From Alicyclobacillaceae bacterium (GTDB lineage: Bacteria; Bacillota; Bacilli; Kyrpidiales; Kyrpidiaceae), in the NCBI GenBank assembly GCA_029961045.1, contig JASBVN010000008.1, forward strand, positions 37,574 to 101,573: a stretch of 64,000 bases of DNA, in the 5' to 3' direction. Positions within the stretch are counted from its first letter, which is position 1. Every line of letters starts with the position of its first letter. Of this stretch, positions 35,971 to 44,914 are shown piece after piece. The notes beneath the pieces were generated by a model. That model was not told where the DNA came from. It saw only the letters and a list, made by a program, of their open reading frames with translations, and searched no databases. Position numbers and translations under genes: made by a program.

Positions 35971-36000
35971 TGACACGCAAAAAAATGGTCGATTATAATG
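35971..36000 (+). promoter_or_regulatory. Strong sigma-A promoter of rpsU-yqeY
   Basis: TTGACA (35971-35976), 18 bp, TATAAT (35995-36000). Both hexamers are perfect matches. Confidence 0.88.
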
Positions 36001-36087
36001 GTTCCAATGGACGGATGCATACCGGGATTGGTACGCCTCCTGTTCCTCGTGAAGCTCACGGGATGTCTGGCGGAGGGAGGGAATCAG

Positions 36088-36267
36088 GTGTCGGAGATTC
36101 GGGTCCGCAAGAACGAGTCCCTGGACAGTGCGCTGCGCCGGTTCAAGCGGGCGACGGCGAAGGACGGGATTTTGGCCGAACTGAAAAAGCGCAAGCATTA
36201 CGAGAAGCCCAGCGTCGCCCGAAAGAAGAAGTCGGAAGCGGCCCGCAAGAAGCGTCGGAAATACTGA
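36088..36267 (+). CDS. rpsU: 30S ribosomal protein S21
   Basis: The product is 59 aa and highly basic. [20 protein letters not shown] and the Lys/Arg-rich C-terminus ([13 protein letters not shown]) are diagnostic of bS21. GTG 36088 lies 8-9 bp after a strong GGAGGG. A consensus promoter drives it. yqeY follows 36 bp later, the usual partner in Bacillota. Confidence 0.96.
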   Translation: MSEIRVRKNESLDSALRRFKRATAKDGILAELKKRKHYEKPSVARKKKSEAARKKRRKY

Positions 36268-36303
36268 TCGCAAACGGGAGGACAGTGAAGGGGGCTTGCG
36301 AAC

Positions 36304-36750
36304 TTGAGTTTGCAGGACCGGCTCGCGGACGATCTCAAGCGGGCGATGAAAGCGCGCGACGCCTTTCGCGTGTCCGTGGTCCGCATGGTTCGAACGGCTG
36401 TTAAAAACGCCGAGATCGAAAAGCGGCGGCCGTTGACCGACGACGAGATCATCGGCGTGTTGCAGCGGGAACGCAAATTACGGCGCGAATCCCTCCAAGC
36501 GGCTCAACAGGCGGGGCGTACCGATCTGGCGGCCGAAGCGCAGCGGGAACTGGCGATTCTCGAAGAGTATTTGCCCGAGGAGCTCTCCGATGAGGAACTG
36601 CGCCGTATGGCTCAGGAAGCGATTCAGGAAGTCGGAGCTTCCGGCAAGTCGGACATGGGGAAAGTCATGGCCGTTTTGATGCCGAAGGTCCGGGGACGAG
36701 CGGACGGCAGTCGGGTGAGTGAATGGGTCCGTCAATTGTTGGAATCGTAG
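36304..36750 (+). CDS. yqeY: GatB/YqeY domain protein
   Basis: The product is 148 aa. MKARDAFRVSVVRMVRTAVKNAEIEK, EEYLPEELSDEEL and GKVMAVLMPKVRGRADGSRVSEWV define the family, which shares a helical tRNA-recognition fold with GatB. The exact role is not settled. TTG 36304 is the best start, with AAGGGGG about 11 bp upstream. It is co-transcribed with rpsU and ends just before a strong terminator. Confidence 0.93.
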   Translation: MSLQDRLADDLKRAMKARDAFRVSVVRMVRTAVKNAEIEKRRPLTDDEIIGVLQRERKLRRESLQAAQQAGRTDLAAEAQRELAILEEYLPEELSDEELRRMAQEAIQEVGASGKSDMGKVMAVLMPKVRGRADGSRVSEWVRQLLES

Positions 36751-36761
36751 AACGGATGGCG

Positions 36762-36791
36762 AAAGCCCTGCACGCGGTGCAGGGCTTTTTT
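36762..36791 (+). terminator. Intrinsic terminator of rpsU-yqeY
   Basis: AAAGCCCTGCAC (36762-36773) pairs with GTGCAGGGCTTT (36777-36788) into a T run. It covers the first codons of earlier in-frame starts of the next gene, which helps to place that start downstream. Confidence 0.93.
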
Positions 36792-36812
36792 GGCGGGCGG
36801 GAGGGGGAGGGA

Positions 36813-37688
36813 GTGCGGGAAGCGAAATCTCCGCCGGAATGGTGGGAAGATACGTTGTGGTCGCGTTGGCCCCGCTGGCGGGTGATCGCCGGGGAACCGC
36901 CCGGCACGGCGGGCGAGATGATCGCCCGGGATGAAGTACTGGGAGTTTCGGTGGCCCGGGGTGGGCTTCCGGCCTTCCGGCTTTGGACCAACGCGCCGTG
37001 TCTCGTGGTCAGCCGCCGGGACCTCGCCGAGGGCCGCCGGAGAAACGGGCGGCCGGTCGAGGAAGTCTGGGGATGGCCCGTGCGGGTCCGATCCAGCGGG
37101 GGGACGGCGGTGCCCCACGGCCCGGGGGTATTGCAGTTTTCCGCCGTCGTTCCCCGGGCGGAGGGAGTTTCCATCGACCGAATGTACCGGACGCTGTGCG
37201 CCCCGATTCAATCGGCCCTCCGGCGTTTCGGTTGGGAAGCCCGGTTTGGACGCGTGCCGGGGGCCTTTTGCGACGGGGAACACAATTTGGTCGTTCTGGG
37301 AAAGAAGGTGGCGGGGACGTCCCAAAGCTGGAAGGGAGGCCTGGCTGTGGCGGGCTCCGGGAGAGCCGGATATGTTTTGGCCCACGGCACCCTCTGGGTC
37401 AGCATCGACCCCGAATGGGCCGCCCGGCTCATGAATCAATTTTACCGGCTCGTGCTGGGCACGGCCCCCGTGCGGGCGGATGCTTCGACGTGTCTGGCCC
37501 GCCTGCCGGGAGGGGAGGCGTTGGATCCCGCGGATGTGGCGGGGGCCGTATTAGAGGTGTTGCGCGAAGCCGGCGGGTGGGGAATTCGGGCGGAGCGGGG
37601 GGAGTTGACCGAAGAAGAACTCCGGCTCGGCCGGGAACGGGAAGGGGAGACCGATCCTCTTCGGGCGGCGGAGTCCGCAGGCGGATAA
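36813..37688 (+). CDS. Lipoyl/octanoyl transferase of the LipL/LipM type
   Basis: The product is 291 aa and shows the BPL/LPL catalytic fold. RVRSSGGTAVPHGPGVLQFS is the substrate loop and Cys153 in PGAFCDGEHNLVVLGKKVAGTSQ is the acyl-transfer Cys, in line with Cys150 of B. subtilis LipL and LipM. These enzymes move octanoyl or lipoyl groups between GcvH and E2 subunits. HGPGVLQFS fits LipL somewhat better, but I cannot separate the two. GTG 36813, behind GAGGGGGAGG and after the terminator, is the likely start; ATG 36756 lies within the terminator region. Confidence 0.82.
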   Translation: MREAKSPPEWWEDTLWSRWPRWRVIAGEPPGTAGEMIARDEVLGVSVARGGLPAFRLWTNAPCLVVSRRDLAEGRRRNGRPVEEVWGWPVRVRSSGGTAVPHGPGVLQFSAVVPRAEGVSIDRMYRTLCAPIQSALRRFGWEARFGRVPGAFCDGEHNLVVLGKKVAGTSQSWKGGLAVAGSGRAGYVLAHGTLWVSIDPEWAARLMNQFYRLVLGTAPVRADASTCLARLPGGEALDPADVAGAVLEVLREAGGWGIRAERGELTEEELRLGREREGETDPLRAAESAGG

Positions 37689-37751
37689 GGGCTGGGCCGG
37701 ACCTTGCCGCGCCGGATCCCTGCCGCGGCGCTTCTCGGGGATTGCCCCGTA

Positions 37752-37760
37752 TGCTATACT
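37752..37760 (+). promoter_or_regulatory. Extended -10 promoter of the nfeD-floA-yqfC-yqfD cluster
   Basis: TGC-TATACT, an extended -10, lies 25 bp before the nfeD ATG. Confidence 0.6.
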
Positions 37761-37785
37761 GGCGCCGGGAAGAGGAGGATGGACC

Positions 37786-38298
37786 ATGGATTGGTGGAGC
37801 TGGGTGAGCCTGATTTTGCTGGGAGCGGGAATCGTGCTGTTCGCCTTGGAATTGGTGGTGTTCAGTTTCGGTATTCTCGGGACTCTCGGCATTCTCGCCG
37901 TGGGCGTCTCGGTGGTGACCGCCCTGGCGGGCGCCCGCTATGCCCTGGCTTCGCTGGGCGGCGGCGCCTTGCTGGTGGCCGCTGCGGCGGCGGTCCTGTT
38001 CCGGTATTACGGGAAACGCGGATTGTGGAACCGCCTCGTTCTCGGGGAGCGGCAGGATACCCGGGCCGGCTACACCCCGGCGCCCGACTACGCATACCTG
38101 TTGGGCCGAACCGGTTGGGCGGCGACGGCCCTCCGTCCCTCCGGCATTGGAGAATTCGGCGGAGAACGGGTCGACGTGGTCAGTGACGGCGAGTTCGTCG
38201 AACGGGGAGAAGCCATCGAGGTGGTGGCGGTGGAAGGGCGCCGCGTGGTGGTCCGGCCGGTCGCCGGATCTCCTTCCGGCGGGGAGGCGGTTCGTTGA
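37786..38298 (+). CDS. NfeD-like membrane protein (YqeZ-type partner of flotillin)
   Basis: The product is 170 aa: two to three membrane segments within residues 8-70 and a C-terminal OB-fold NfeD domain (about residues 100-160; [35 protein letters not shown]). NfeD proteins are encoded beside flotillins and are thought to support membrane microdomains. It lacks the N-terminal ClpP-like protease of long NfeD forms. The ATG at 37786 has GAGGAGG upstream. floA follows 25 bp later. Confidence 0.92.
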   Translation: MDWWSWVSLILLGAGIVLFALELVVFSFGILGTLGILAVGVSVVTALAGARYALASLGGGALLVAAAAAVLFRYYGKRGLWNRLVLGERQDTRAGYTPAPDYAYLLGRTGWAATALRPSGIGEFGGERVDVVSDGEFVERGEAIEVVAVEGRRVVVRPVAGSPSGGEAVR

Positions 38299-38323
38299 CC
38301 AGAATTTGAAAAAAGGGGTGTCG

Positions 38324-39340
38324 GTGGGCGTGGATACGGCCTTGATCAGCTTGATCTTGGTGGTGCTGGTGGTCGCGGTGTTCGCGGGAGTTTTGTTCAC
38401 CTTTGTTCCGGTGATGTTGTGGATTTCCGCGTGGGCGGCGGGGGTAAGAGTCGGAATTTTCACATTGATAGGCATGCGCCTCCGCCGGGTGGTGCCGTCC
38501 AAGATCGTCAATCCCCTCATCAAGGCGACGAAAGCCGGTCTGAACCTCAGCACCAACCAGTTGGAAAGCCATTACCTGGCCGGCGGCAATGTTGACCGGG
38601 TGGTCAACGCCCTCATCGCCGCGGAGCGGGCGAACATCGCGCTTGGATTCGAGCGGGCTGCGGCCATCGATTTGGCGGGCCGGGACGTGCTGCAAGCGGT
38701 ACAGATGAGCGTCAATCCACGGGTGATCGAGACTCCCATCGTCTCGGCGGTGGCCAAAGACGGGATCGAATTGAAGGTCAAGGCCAGGGTGACGGTCCGG
38801 GCCAACATCGATCGGCTGGTCGGGGGCGCCGGGGAAGAGACCATTCTCGCCCGGGTCGGAGAAGGGATCGTCACGACCATCGGTTCCGCCGACTCCCATA
38901 AGGACGTCCTGGAAAATCCGGACAAGATCTCGCGGACGGTACTGGACAAAGGGCTGGACGCCGGAACCGCCTTTGAAATTCTGTCCATCGACATTGCCGA
39001 CGTCGACATCGGCAAAAATGTCGGGGCTCAGCTTCAAACCGATCAGGCGGAGGCGGATAAACGCATCGCCCAGGCCAAGGCGGAGGAACGCCGGGCCATG
39101 GCGGTGGCCAGGGAACAGGAAATGCGCGCGTTTGTGGAAGAGATGCGGGCAAAGGTGGTGGAGGCGGAGTCGGAGGTGCCCAAGGCGGTAGCCCAAGCTT
39201 TGCGGGAAGGCAAAATCGGGGTCATGGATTATATGCAGATGCAAAACATTATGGCGGACAGCCGGATGCGGGAAGCCATTTCCAAGATGCAGTCTCCCGA
39301 TGAGCCGGTCGGGGGCGCCGGAGGGAGCGAGTCGCGATGA
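38324..39340 (+). CDS. floA: Flotillin-like protein FloA
   Basis: The product is 338 aa. An N-terminal membrane hairpin (about residues 4-45) is followed by the SPFH domain ([32 protein letters not shown]) and a coiled coil rich in Ala, Glu and Arg. FloA (YqfA) scaffolds membrane microdomains with NfeD. In-frame GTGs occur at 38318, 38324 and 38330; 38324 has AAAAAGGGG at the best distance. The stop overlaps the next start (ATGA). Confidence 0.95.
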   Translation: MGVDTALISLILVVLVVAVFAGVLFTFVPVMLWISAWAAGVRVGIFTLIGMRLRRVVPSKIVNPLIKATKAGLNLSTNQLESHYLAGGNVDRVVNALIAAERANIALGFERAAAIDLAGRDVLQAVQMSVNPRVIETPIVSAVAKDGIELKVKARVTVRANIDRLVGGAGEETILARVGEGIVTTIGSADSHKDVLENPDKISRTVLDKGLDAGTAFEILSIDIADVDIGKNVGAQLQTDQAEADKRIAQAKAEERRAMAVAREQEMRAFVEEMRAKVVEAESEVPKAVAQALREGKIGVMDYMQMQNIMADSRMREAISKMQSPDEPVGGAGGSESR

Positions 39341-39672
39341 CCGAGGAGCACCTTCCCCGGGACCAGTCGGCGTGGGAGTGGATTTTTGGAAAGGACGGTC
39401 AACCGGCCCCGCGCGAAGGATGGGATCCGGCGGAAGAAGGGGAGCCCTCCTCTGTGGAGCCGACGGCCTCCGACCCGTTCCCCGTAGAACCGGAGCGCCA
39501 CGCTTCGCCGGTCCCCGCAAAGGAGAGAGAAGAAGCGGGTTTTTCGCGGAGGGCCTCCGAGTACCCCGGCCGCCGCGGTCTCTTCGATTGGCGACAAGGG
39601 ATCATTCTCTCTGTTCTCCTGGAGCCGCCCAAGGCGCGCCGCTTCGGGCCTCTCGGATGGCGCCGGCGGTGA
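39337..39672 (+). CDS. Hypothetical protein coupled to floA
   Basis: The product is 111 aa with no family that I recognise. The N-terminus [13 protein letters not shown] and the C-terminus ([24 protein letters not shown]) look ordered, while residues 30-75 are acidic, Pro-rich and probably disordered. The ATG overlaps the floA stop by 4 bp, which argues for translation. It precedes yqfC by 72 bp. It may bridge the flotillin and sporulation genes, but this is inference from position. Confidence 0.7.
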   Translation: MTEEHLPRDQSAWEWIFGKDGQPAPREGWDPAEEGEPSSVEPTASDPFPVEPERHASPVPAKEREEAGFSRRASEYPGRRGLFDWRQGIILSVLLEPPKARRFGPLGWRRR

Positions 39673-39744
39673 CGGGCACGGCGACGGAGCACCGGTCTAG
39701 CGGGAGTTGGCGGCGCATACAGGTCTACAGAGGAGGGGTGACCT

Positions 39745-40041
39745 GTGCGCGCGCTGGCTCGCATCTGGAAAACCTGGGCGACGGAGGCCCTTCGCCTGCC
39801 GGAGGATGTGGTCTGGAATCGTCCGCGCCTGGAGTGGGTGCCGGGGGGACTGTTGCGGTTGGACAACCACGGCCGGATTGTGTCCTTCCGGGACGATGAA
39901 CTCGTCATCGAGTTCGGCGACGCCCGGTTGAAGGTATCCGGTGCGGGTCTCGTGCTGGTGCGGTTATCGCCCGATGATTGCGTTGTCAAAGGGGATATCG
40001 CTCACCTCTCCTACCGGCCGGGGAGGGGAAGTGGGCGATGA
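39745..40041 (+). CDS. yqfC: Sporulation protein YqfC
   Basis: The product is 98 aa. It has the YqfC/YabP-type core (RLDNHGRIVSFRDDELVIEF, then ARLKVSGAGLVLVRLSPDDCVVKGDI). YqfC belongs to the sigma-E regulon in B. subtilis and is always found with yqfD. The GTG at 39745 has GAGGAGGGG upstream. Its stop overlaps the yqfD ATG, so the two are translationally coupled. Confidence 0.93.
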   Translation: MRALARIWKTWATEALRLPEDVVWNRPRLEWVPGGLLRLDNHGRIVSFRDDELVIEFGDARLKVSGAGLVLVRLSPDDCVVKGDIAHLSYRPGRGSGR

Positions 40042-41240
40042 TCGAACGGTGGGTGCGGGGTTGGTTTTTGATCGAATTGATGCGGGTATCGGACGGCGGC
40101 GCTCTCGATCGGGCCGCCCGGATGGGGGCCGTCGTGGAACAGGTGCGCTGGACGGGGCCGGATTCGCTGATGTTGGTGACCGATTGGGCCGGCCTGCGGA
40201 CGATCCGGAAGGTATACCGGGGGCAGAGGGTCGGCATGCGCATCCGGGGGGCGGGGGGATGGCCCCTCTGGGTGCGGTTTTTTCGGCGGCGGCCCCTTTG
40301 GACGGCGGGGCTGGTCCTGTTTGTCGCCGGTTTGTATCTGCTCAGCTCTTTGATTTGGTCGGTGGAGGTGGCGGGAGTCGAGCGGATCGACTCCCGGGAA
40401 GTGCTCGAGCGGGCCGAAGCCCTGGGCATTCGCCCCGGGGCCTGGCGTCCCGGCCGCGAGGAGATCGAGGTCTTGCAGGGGAAGTTGTTGCAGGCCCTGC
40501 CGGATGCCGGGTGGGTCGGAATTCACATGTCCGGCACCCGGGTGACGATCGAAGTAGTGGAACAGATCAAACCCAAAGAACTGGAAGAACCCGGAGACCC
40601 CCGGAATGTGGTGGCCGCCAAACGGGGTGTCGTGGAAACGGTGCTCGTCCGCCGGGGTGTCGCTCGGGTTCACCGGGGCCAGACCGTCGGGCCCGGGGAT
40701 ATTCTCGTCTCCGGGGTGATGCCCGACGGCCGCACCGTCCCCGCCGAAGGGACGGTGCTGGCCCACGTATGGTATACATCGGAGATCGCCGTACCGCTTA
40801 AGGGGCGGCAGTTGGGTCTGACCGGGGAGAAGCGGGCGAGGGAGTACCTGATCTTCGGCAAGTGGGCCGTTCCGATTTGGGGTCAGGCGCATATCCCCTT
40901 TGCCGAGTACGAAATACGAGAAGAGGACGTTCCGTTGAAAGCGGCGGGGCGCACCTGGCCGGTGGGATGGCGGCACGTGGAATATTGGGAGGCGTCCGGT
41001 CGGGAGTGGACCCTCGCGCGAGAGCAGGCGGTGGAGCGGGGACTGGCCGCCGTGCGGTCGGATCTGCTTGCCCGGGCGAAGCCGGGCGCGCGCGTGGCGG
41101 GGCAAAAGATTTTGCACCTGGAGTGGAAGAATGGTAATCTATATATGACTGTTTGGACAGATGTTCTCGAGGACATCGGCATGGCGCAACCCGTGGCGGG
41201 TCCGGGGCCTTCCCCACCGGCTCCCGGATTTCCGGATTAG
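40038..41240 (+). CDS. yqfD: Sporulation protein YqfD
   Basis: The product is 400 aa. One membrane segment (about residues 90-110; LFVAGLYLLSSLIWSVEV) is followed by a large extracytoplasmic part resembling FtsQ/POTRA domains (VAGVERIDSREVLERAEALGI) and a C-terminal beta-rich region. YqfD is a mother-cell membrane protein needed for normal spore development. The ATG at 40038 overlaps yqfC. phoH follows 16 bp later. Confidence 0.94.
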   Translation: MIERWVRGWFLIELMRVSDGGALDRAARMGAVVEQVRWTGPDSLMLVTDWAGLRTIRKVYRGQRVGMRIRGAGGWPLWVRFFRRRPLWTAGLVLFVAGLYLLSSLIWSVEVAGVERIDSREVLERAEALGIRPGAWRPGREEIEVLQGKLLQALPDAGWVGIHMSGTRVTIEVVEQIKPKELEEPGDPRNVVAAKRGVVETVLVRRGVARVHRGQTVGPGDILVSGVMPDGRTVPAEGTVLAHVWYTSEIAVPLKGRQLGLTGEKRAREYLIFGKWAVPIWGQAHIPFAEYEIREEDVPLKAAGRTWPVGWRHVEYWEASGREWTLAREQAVERGLAAVRSDLLARAKPGARVAGQKILHLEWKNGNLYMTVWTDVLEDIGMAQPVAGPGPSPPAPGFPD

Positions 41241-41256
41241 GGAGTGGAGGTAGCGA

Positions 41257-42279
41257 TTGACCAAACAGAACGCCTTGCGGAAGATCACGTTGCAGGACAA
41301 TCGCGAAGCGGCGCTGTTGTTCGGCATTCACGATTCCCACCTCAAGCGCATTGAGGCCCAGTTTCCGGCAAAGATCGTCGCGCGGGGAGGAGATATCCTC
41401 ATCAGCGGCGACTCCGAGGATGTCGAAACGCTGGAGCGTCTATTCTCCGTCCTGCTGCAGTTGGTTCGGCGGGGGCACGTGCTGACGGAACCGGATGTCG
41501 GTTATGCCATCGAAATGGCTCGGGGAGGCAAGCCGGAGTCCTTGCTCGACCTGTACGGAGAGCAGTTGGGGGTTACGGCCCGGGGCAAGACCATCCGGGC
41601 GAAAACCTTCGGCCAGCGGGCTTACGTCGAAGCCATTCGCCGGCACGACATCGTCTTCGCCATCGGTCCGGCGGGAACCGGCAAGACCTACCTGGCCGTC
41701 GTGATGGCGGTGCAGGCATTGCGGCAAAACGAGGTCAAACGCATCGTGTTGACGCGGCCCGCCGTGGAAGCCGGTGAAAGCTTGGGCTTTCTGCCGGGCG
41801 ATTTACAGGAAAAGGTCGATCCGTACCTCAGACCGCTGTACGACGCCCTGTACGACGTGTTCGGGGCGGATCAGGTTCATAAGGCACTGGAACGGGGCAT
41901 GATCGAGATTGCCCCTTTGGCATACATGCGGGGTCGCACGCTGGAAGATTCATTTGTGATCCTTGACGAGGCTCAAAACGCGACGGGCGAGCAGATGAAG
42001 ATGTTCCTGACGCGTTTGGGCCTCGGGTCCAAGATGGTCATTACCGGGGATGTCACCCAGGTGGACCTGCCCAGGGGAAAACGTTCGGGGCTGAAAGAAG
42101 CCGCGGACATTCTGGCGGGCATCCGGGAAATCGCCTTTGTATACCTCACGGGAACGGACGTCGTTCGACATCCGCTGGTGCAAAAGATCATCTCCGCATA
42201 TCAAGAGGCGGAAGATCGCGGGGACGGGCGGAGCGCGGGCGGAAAACGGGCTGCGCCGCCCGGACAACGGGGAGACTGA
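41257..42279 (+). CDS. phoH: PhoH-like ATPase/putative RNA helicase
   Basis: The product is 340 aa. Walker A is [12 protein letters not shown] (about residues 137-148) and Walker B is [11 protein letters not shown]. An N-terminal KH-like segment and [33 protein letters not shown] are typical. PhoH is linked by context to RNA metabolism with YbeY and Era. The start is TTG 41257 with GGAGTGGAGG upstream. The order yqfC-yqfD-phoH-pgpH-ybeY-dgkA-era is conserved. Confidence 0.95.
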   Translation: MTKQNALRKITLQDNREAALLFGIHDSHLKRIEAQFPAKIVARGGDILISGDSEDVETLERLFSVLLQLVRRGHVLTEPDVGYAIEMARGGKPESLLDLYGEQLGVTARGKTIRAKTFGQRAYVEAIRRHDIVFAIGPAGTGKTYLAVVMAVQALRQNEVKRIVLTRPAVEAGESLGFLPGDLQEKVDPYLRPLYDALYDVFGADQVHKALERGMIEIAPLAYMRGRTLEDSFVILDEAQNATGEQMKMFLTRLGLGSKMVITGDVTQVDLPRGKRSGLKEAADILAGIREIAFVYLTGTDVVRHPLVQKIISAYQEAEDRGDGRSAGGKRAAPPGQRGD

Positions 42280-42285
42280 TCCCGT

Positions 42286-44421
42286 ATGGTTGGGTTGAAA
42301 ACCAAGTGGCGCCGGGTGGCCGGCAATCCCGTCTGGGCCCGGAGCCCCGGGATCCGCATCCTCATTTACGTGTTGTTGGCCCTGGTTCTGTACGCCTTGT
42401 TTCTGGGAAACACTCTGCCCCAGAAATACGATTTTCAAGTGGGTTCTGTCAGCGACGTCGACATCAAGGCACCCACCGACGCGGTGGATACGCTGGCGAC
42501 GCGGGAAAGGAAGGAGGAGGCGGCCGCCCGGGTTCCAAAGCAGTACACCGTGGATCCCTCCGTGGAAGATTCGGCCCTTCGGGATCTCAATCACCTGTTT
42601 TCGGCGGTTCAGGATTTGGCTGGGCAGACCGGCGTGCCGTTGCAGCAGCGGCTGGCCCAGTTGAAGTCGTCGGTGCCCCCCGGCCTCCAGATCGGGGACG
42701 AGGTGTTGCGGGGCCTGTTGAGCCTGCCTCCGGGCGAATTGGCGACGGTGCGCAATGAGACCAACCGCATGGTGGAGCAGTTTCTCGGCAAGGAATTCGG
42801 GCCCGAGGAACAGGCGGCTGCGCCGGCGGAAGTCGACCGGCAGTTGGTGGGTCTGGATCTATCCCGAACCGCCAGGGTGGTGATCCACAATCTGACCCTG
42901 GCCAGCCTGCGCCCCAACAAACTTTACGATGTCAAGCGGACGGAGGAGTTGCGGCAGCAGGCCCGGGACGCGGTACCGGACGTGTGGATCCGGAAGGGCG
43001 AGATCGTCGTGCACGCCGGGGAACGGATCACCCCCGAAACGCTGTCTCGGCTCAGGGATTTGAATCTCCTGGCGGAACAGCCGAACTACCGGCTGTACGT
43101 CGGTTTCGCCGGAGTGATCGCCGGCCTCGTCGCGCTGCTGGCTTTGTACATCGAGCGAGTGCAGCAGAAGATCAAAGAGAACAATCGCTTGCTCCTGGTC
43201 GTGGCCCTGATCATCGTCATCGTCGCCTTGGAGGTGAAGGTGGTCAGTTTATTGGCCCGGCAGTTCGACTTGGCCAGCCTCGGGTATTTTGTGCCCGTTG
43301 CCGTCGGGTCGATGCTGGTGACCATGCTGCTGGACTTGTCCCTGGCCATCTTCCTGTCGTTTCTGTTTTCATTCTTCGCGGCGTTCGGGTTCGACGATTC
43401 CTTCGCCGTCCAGTTCGTCAGCCTCGTCGGCGGTCTGGCGGGGGCCTTTGCCGTGTCGCGGGTGAAGCAGCGGCTCGTCATCGTGCAGGCGGGGTTCATC
43501 GTCGCCCTGGCGGACATGGCGGCCATCGCCGCGATGCGCGCTCTGTTCACCGGGTCGGAGCCGGGGCTGTACAGTCTGCTCCGGATGTTGCTTTTGGGTT
43601 TGGCCAACGGCATGTTTTCGGCCATTTTGACGACCGGGTTGTTGCCGTTTTTCGAGTCGGCCTTTGGATTGCTGACGCCGATGCGGCTGCTGGAGCTGTC
43701 GAATCCCAACCATCCGCTTTTGCGCAAACTTCTGTTGGAAGCCCCCGGCACTTATCATCATAGTTTAATCGTCGGAAATCTGGCCGAAGCCGCGGCGGAG
43801 GCCGTCGGAGCGGACCCGCTCTTGTGCCGGGTGGGGGCTTATTACCACGACGTGGGGAAAACCAAGCGGCCGGCCTTTTTTGTCGAGAATCAAATGAGCA
43901 AGGAGAATCCCCACGACAAAATCGCGCCGAGTCTCAGCCACCTGATCATCACCAGCCATGTCAAGGACGGGCTGGAATTGCAGGAGCAATACAAGTTGCC
44001 CAGTTCCATCCGGGACATTTGCGCCCAGCACCACGGGACCACGGTGCTTTGGTATTTTTACAATAAGGCCTTGGAGCAAGATAAAAGCGGAACCGTCAGC
44101 ATCGACAGCTACCGCTATCCCGGTCCCAAGCCCCAGTCCAAGGAGGCCGCGATCGTCATGCTGTGCGACGCGGTAGAGGCGTCGGTTCGGGCGATGGCCC
44201 GGCCGACCCCCCAGCGGATCGAGGCGGTGGTCCGCAAAATCATCCGCGACCGGCTGCAGGACGGCCAGTTGGACGAGTCGCAACTGACGCTACGGGATCT
44301 GGACAAAGCGGCGGAGGCGTTTATGCAGACCCTCAGCGGCATCTACCATCCCCGGATCGAATATCCCGATCCGGCGAAGGTGCCGGCCAAGGCGACGGAG
44401 TCGTCCAAAGGAGGATCGTGA
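42286..44421 (+). CDS. pgpH: 7TM-HD cyclic-di-AMP phosphodiesterase PgpH-like protein
   Basis: The product is 711 aa. An N-terminal membrane helix, a large extracytoplasmic 7TMR-HDED domain (about residues 50-260), seven membrane segments (about 265-460) and a cytoplasmic HD domain are seen. The HD motif lies in GAYYHDVGKTKRPAFF, preceded by APGTYHHSLIVGNLAEAAAE. Orthologues (YqfF) hydrolyse c-di-AMP to pApA and affect potassium, osmotic and sporulation control. The ATG at 42286 follows a GGGGAG site just after phoH. Confidence 0.95.
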   Translation: MVGLKTKWRRVAGNPVWARSPGIRILIYVLLALVLYALFLGNTLPQKYDFQVGSVSDVDIKAPTDAVDTLATRERKEEAAARVPKQYTVDPSVEDSALRDLNHLFSAVQDLAGQTGVPLQQRLAQLKSSVPPGLQIGDEVLRGLLSLPPGELATVRNETNRMVEQFLGKEFGPEEQAAAPAEVDRQLVGLDLSRTARVVIHNLTLASLRPNKLYDVKRTEELRQQARDAVPDVWIRKGEIVVHAGERITPETLSRLRDLNLLAEQPNYRLYVGFAGVIAGLVALLALYIERVQQKIKENNRLLLVVALIIVIVALEVKVVSLLARQFDLASLGYFVPVAVGSMLVTMLLDLSLAIFLSFLFSFFAAFGFDDSFAVQFVSLVGGLAGAFAVSRVKQRLVIVQAGFIVALADMAAIAAMRALFTGSEPGLYSLLRMLLLGLANGMFSAILTTGLLPFFESAFGLLTPMRLLELSNPNHPLLRKLLLEAPGTYHHSLIVGNLAEAAAEAVGADPLLCRVGAYYHDVGKTKRPAFFVENQMSKENPHDKIAPSLSHLIITSHVKDGLELQEQYKLPSSIRDICAQHHGTTVLWYFYNKALEQDKSGTVSIDSYRYPGPKPQSKEAAIVMLCDAVEASVRAMARPTPQRIEAVVRKIIRDRLQDGQLDESQLTLRDLDKAAEAFMQTLSGIYHPRIEYPDPAKVPAKATESSKGGS

Positions 44422-44422
44422 G

Positions 44423-44914
44423 GTGGAAGAACCTCTGGTGGTCTGGTGTGAACAGGAAATTCCTGTGCCCGGTCTTGAGCGCCCGGAGGAACTGGTCAGG
44501 CGGGTTCTCCTGGAGGCGGCGCTTCGGGAGGGAATTTCCGGAGCGGAGGTCTCGGTGGCGCTGGTGGACGACCTCCGGATTCGGGAATTGAACCGGCTTT
44601 ACCGGGGAATCGACCGGCCGACCGACGTCCTTTCCTTTGCGATGCGGGAGGGAGAAGACGGTCCGGCTTTCGGAGAGGGCGGTCGGGAGTTGTTGGGGGA
44701 CATCGTCATCAGTGTCGAGACCGCCCTTCGCCAGGCCCGGGAGTACGGTCACGGCCTGGAACGCGAGGTGGCGTTTCTCGCGGTGCACGGCTTTTTGCAC
44801 TTGCTGGGGTACGACCACCGGACGCCGGAGGAGGAGGCTGTCATGTTCGCCCGTCAGGAAGCGGTTCTGGCGGCGGCGGGTCTGGCGAGGGGGAGCGACG
44901 GTGACGGGGCGTAG
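44423..44914 (+). CDS. ybeY: Endoribonuclease YbeY (rRNA maturation factor)
   Basis: The product is 163 aa. The zinc-binding H-x3-H-x5-H motif is HGFLHLLGYDH, preceded by RGIDRPTDVLSFAM and LLGDIVISVETA. YbeY works in 16S rRNA 3'-end processing and ribosome quality control. The start is GTG 44423, one base after the pgpH stop; the stop lies 14 bp inside the next gene. Confidence 0.95.
   Translation: MEEPLVVWCEQEIPVPGLERPEELVRRVLLEAALREGISGAEVSVALVDDLRIRELNRLYRGIDRPTDVLSFAMREGEDGPAFGEGGRELLGDIVISVETALRQAREYGHGLEREVAFLAVHGFLHLLGYDHRTPEEEAVMFARQEAVLAAAGLARGSDGDGA

Noticed and set aside
35721..36059. 112-codon minus-strand frame ending at the TGA as a complete protein
   Set aside because: Its first 80 codons are antisense to the rpsU promoter and show no similarity. 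Only the last 32 codons are HesB-like, and they continue beyond the TGA.
35532..36404. 290-codon plus-strand open frame across the HesB-like gene, the rpsU promoter and rpsU
   Set aside because: It crosses a consensus promoter and rpsU in another frame, and encodes no plausible domain. The minus-strand HesB-like frame and rpsU explain the region.
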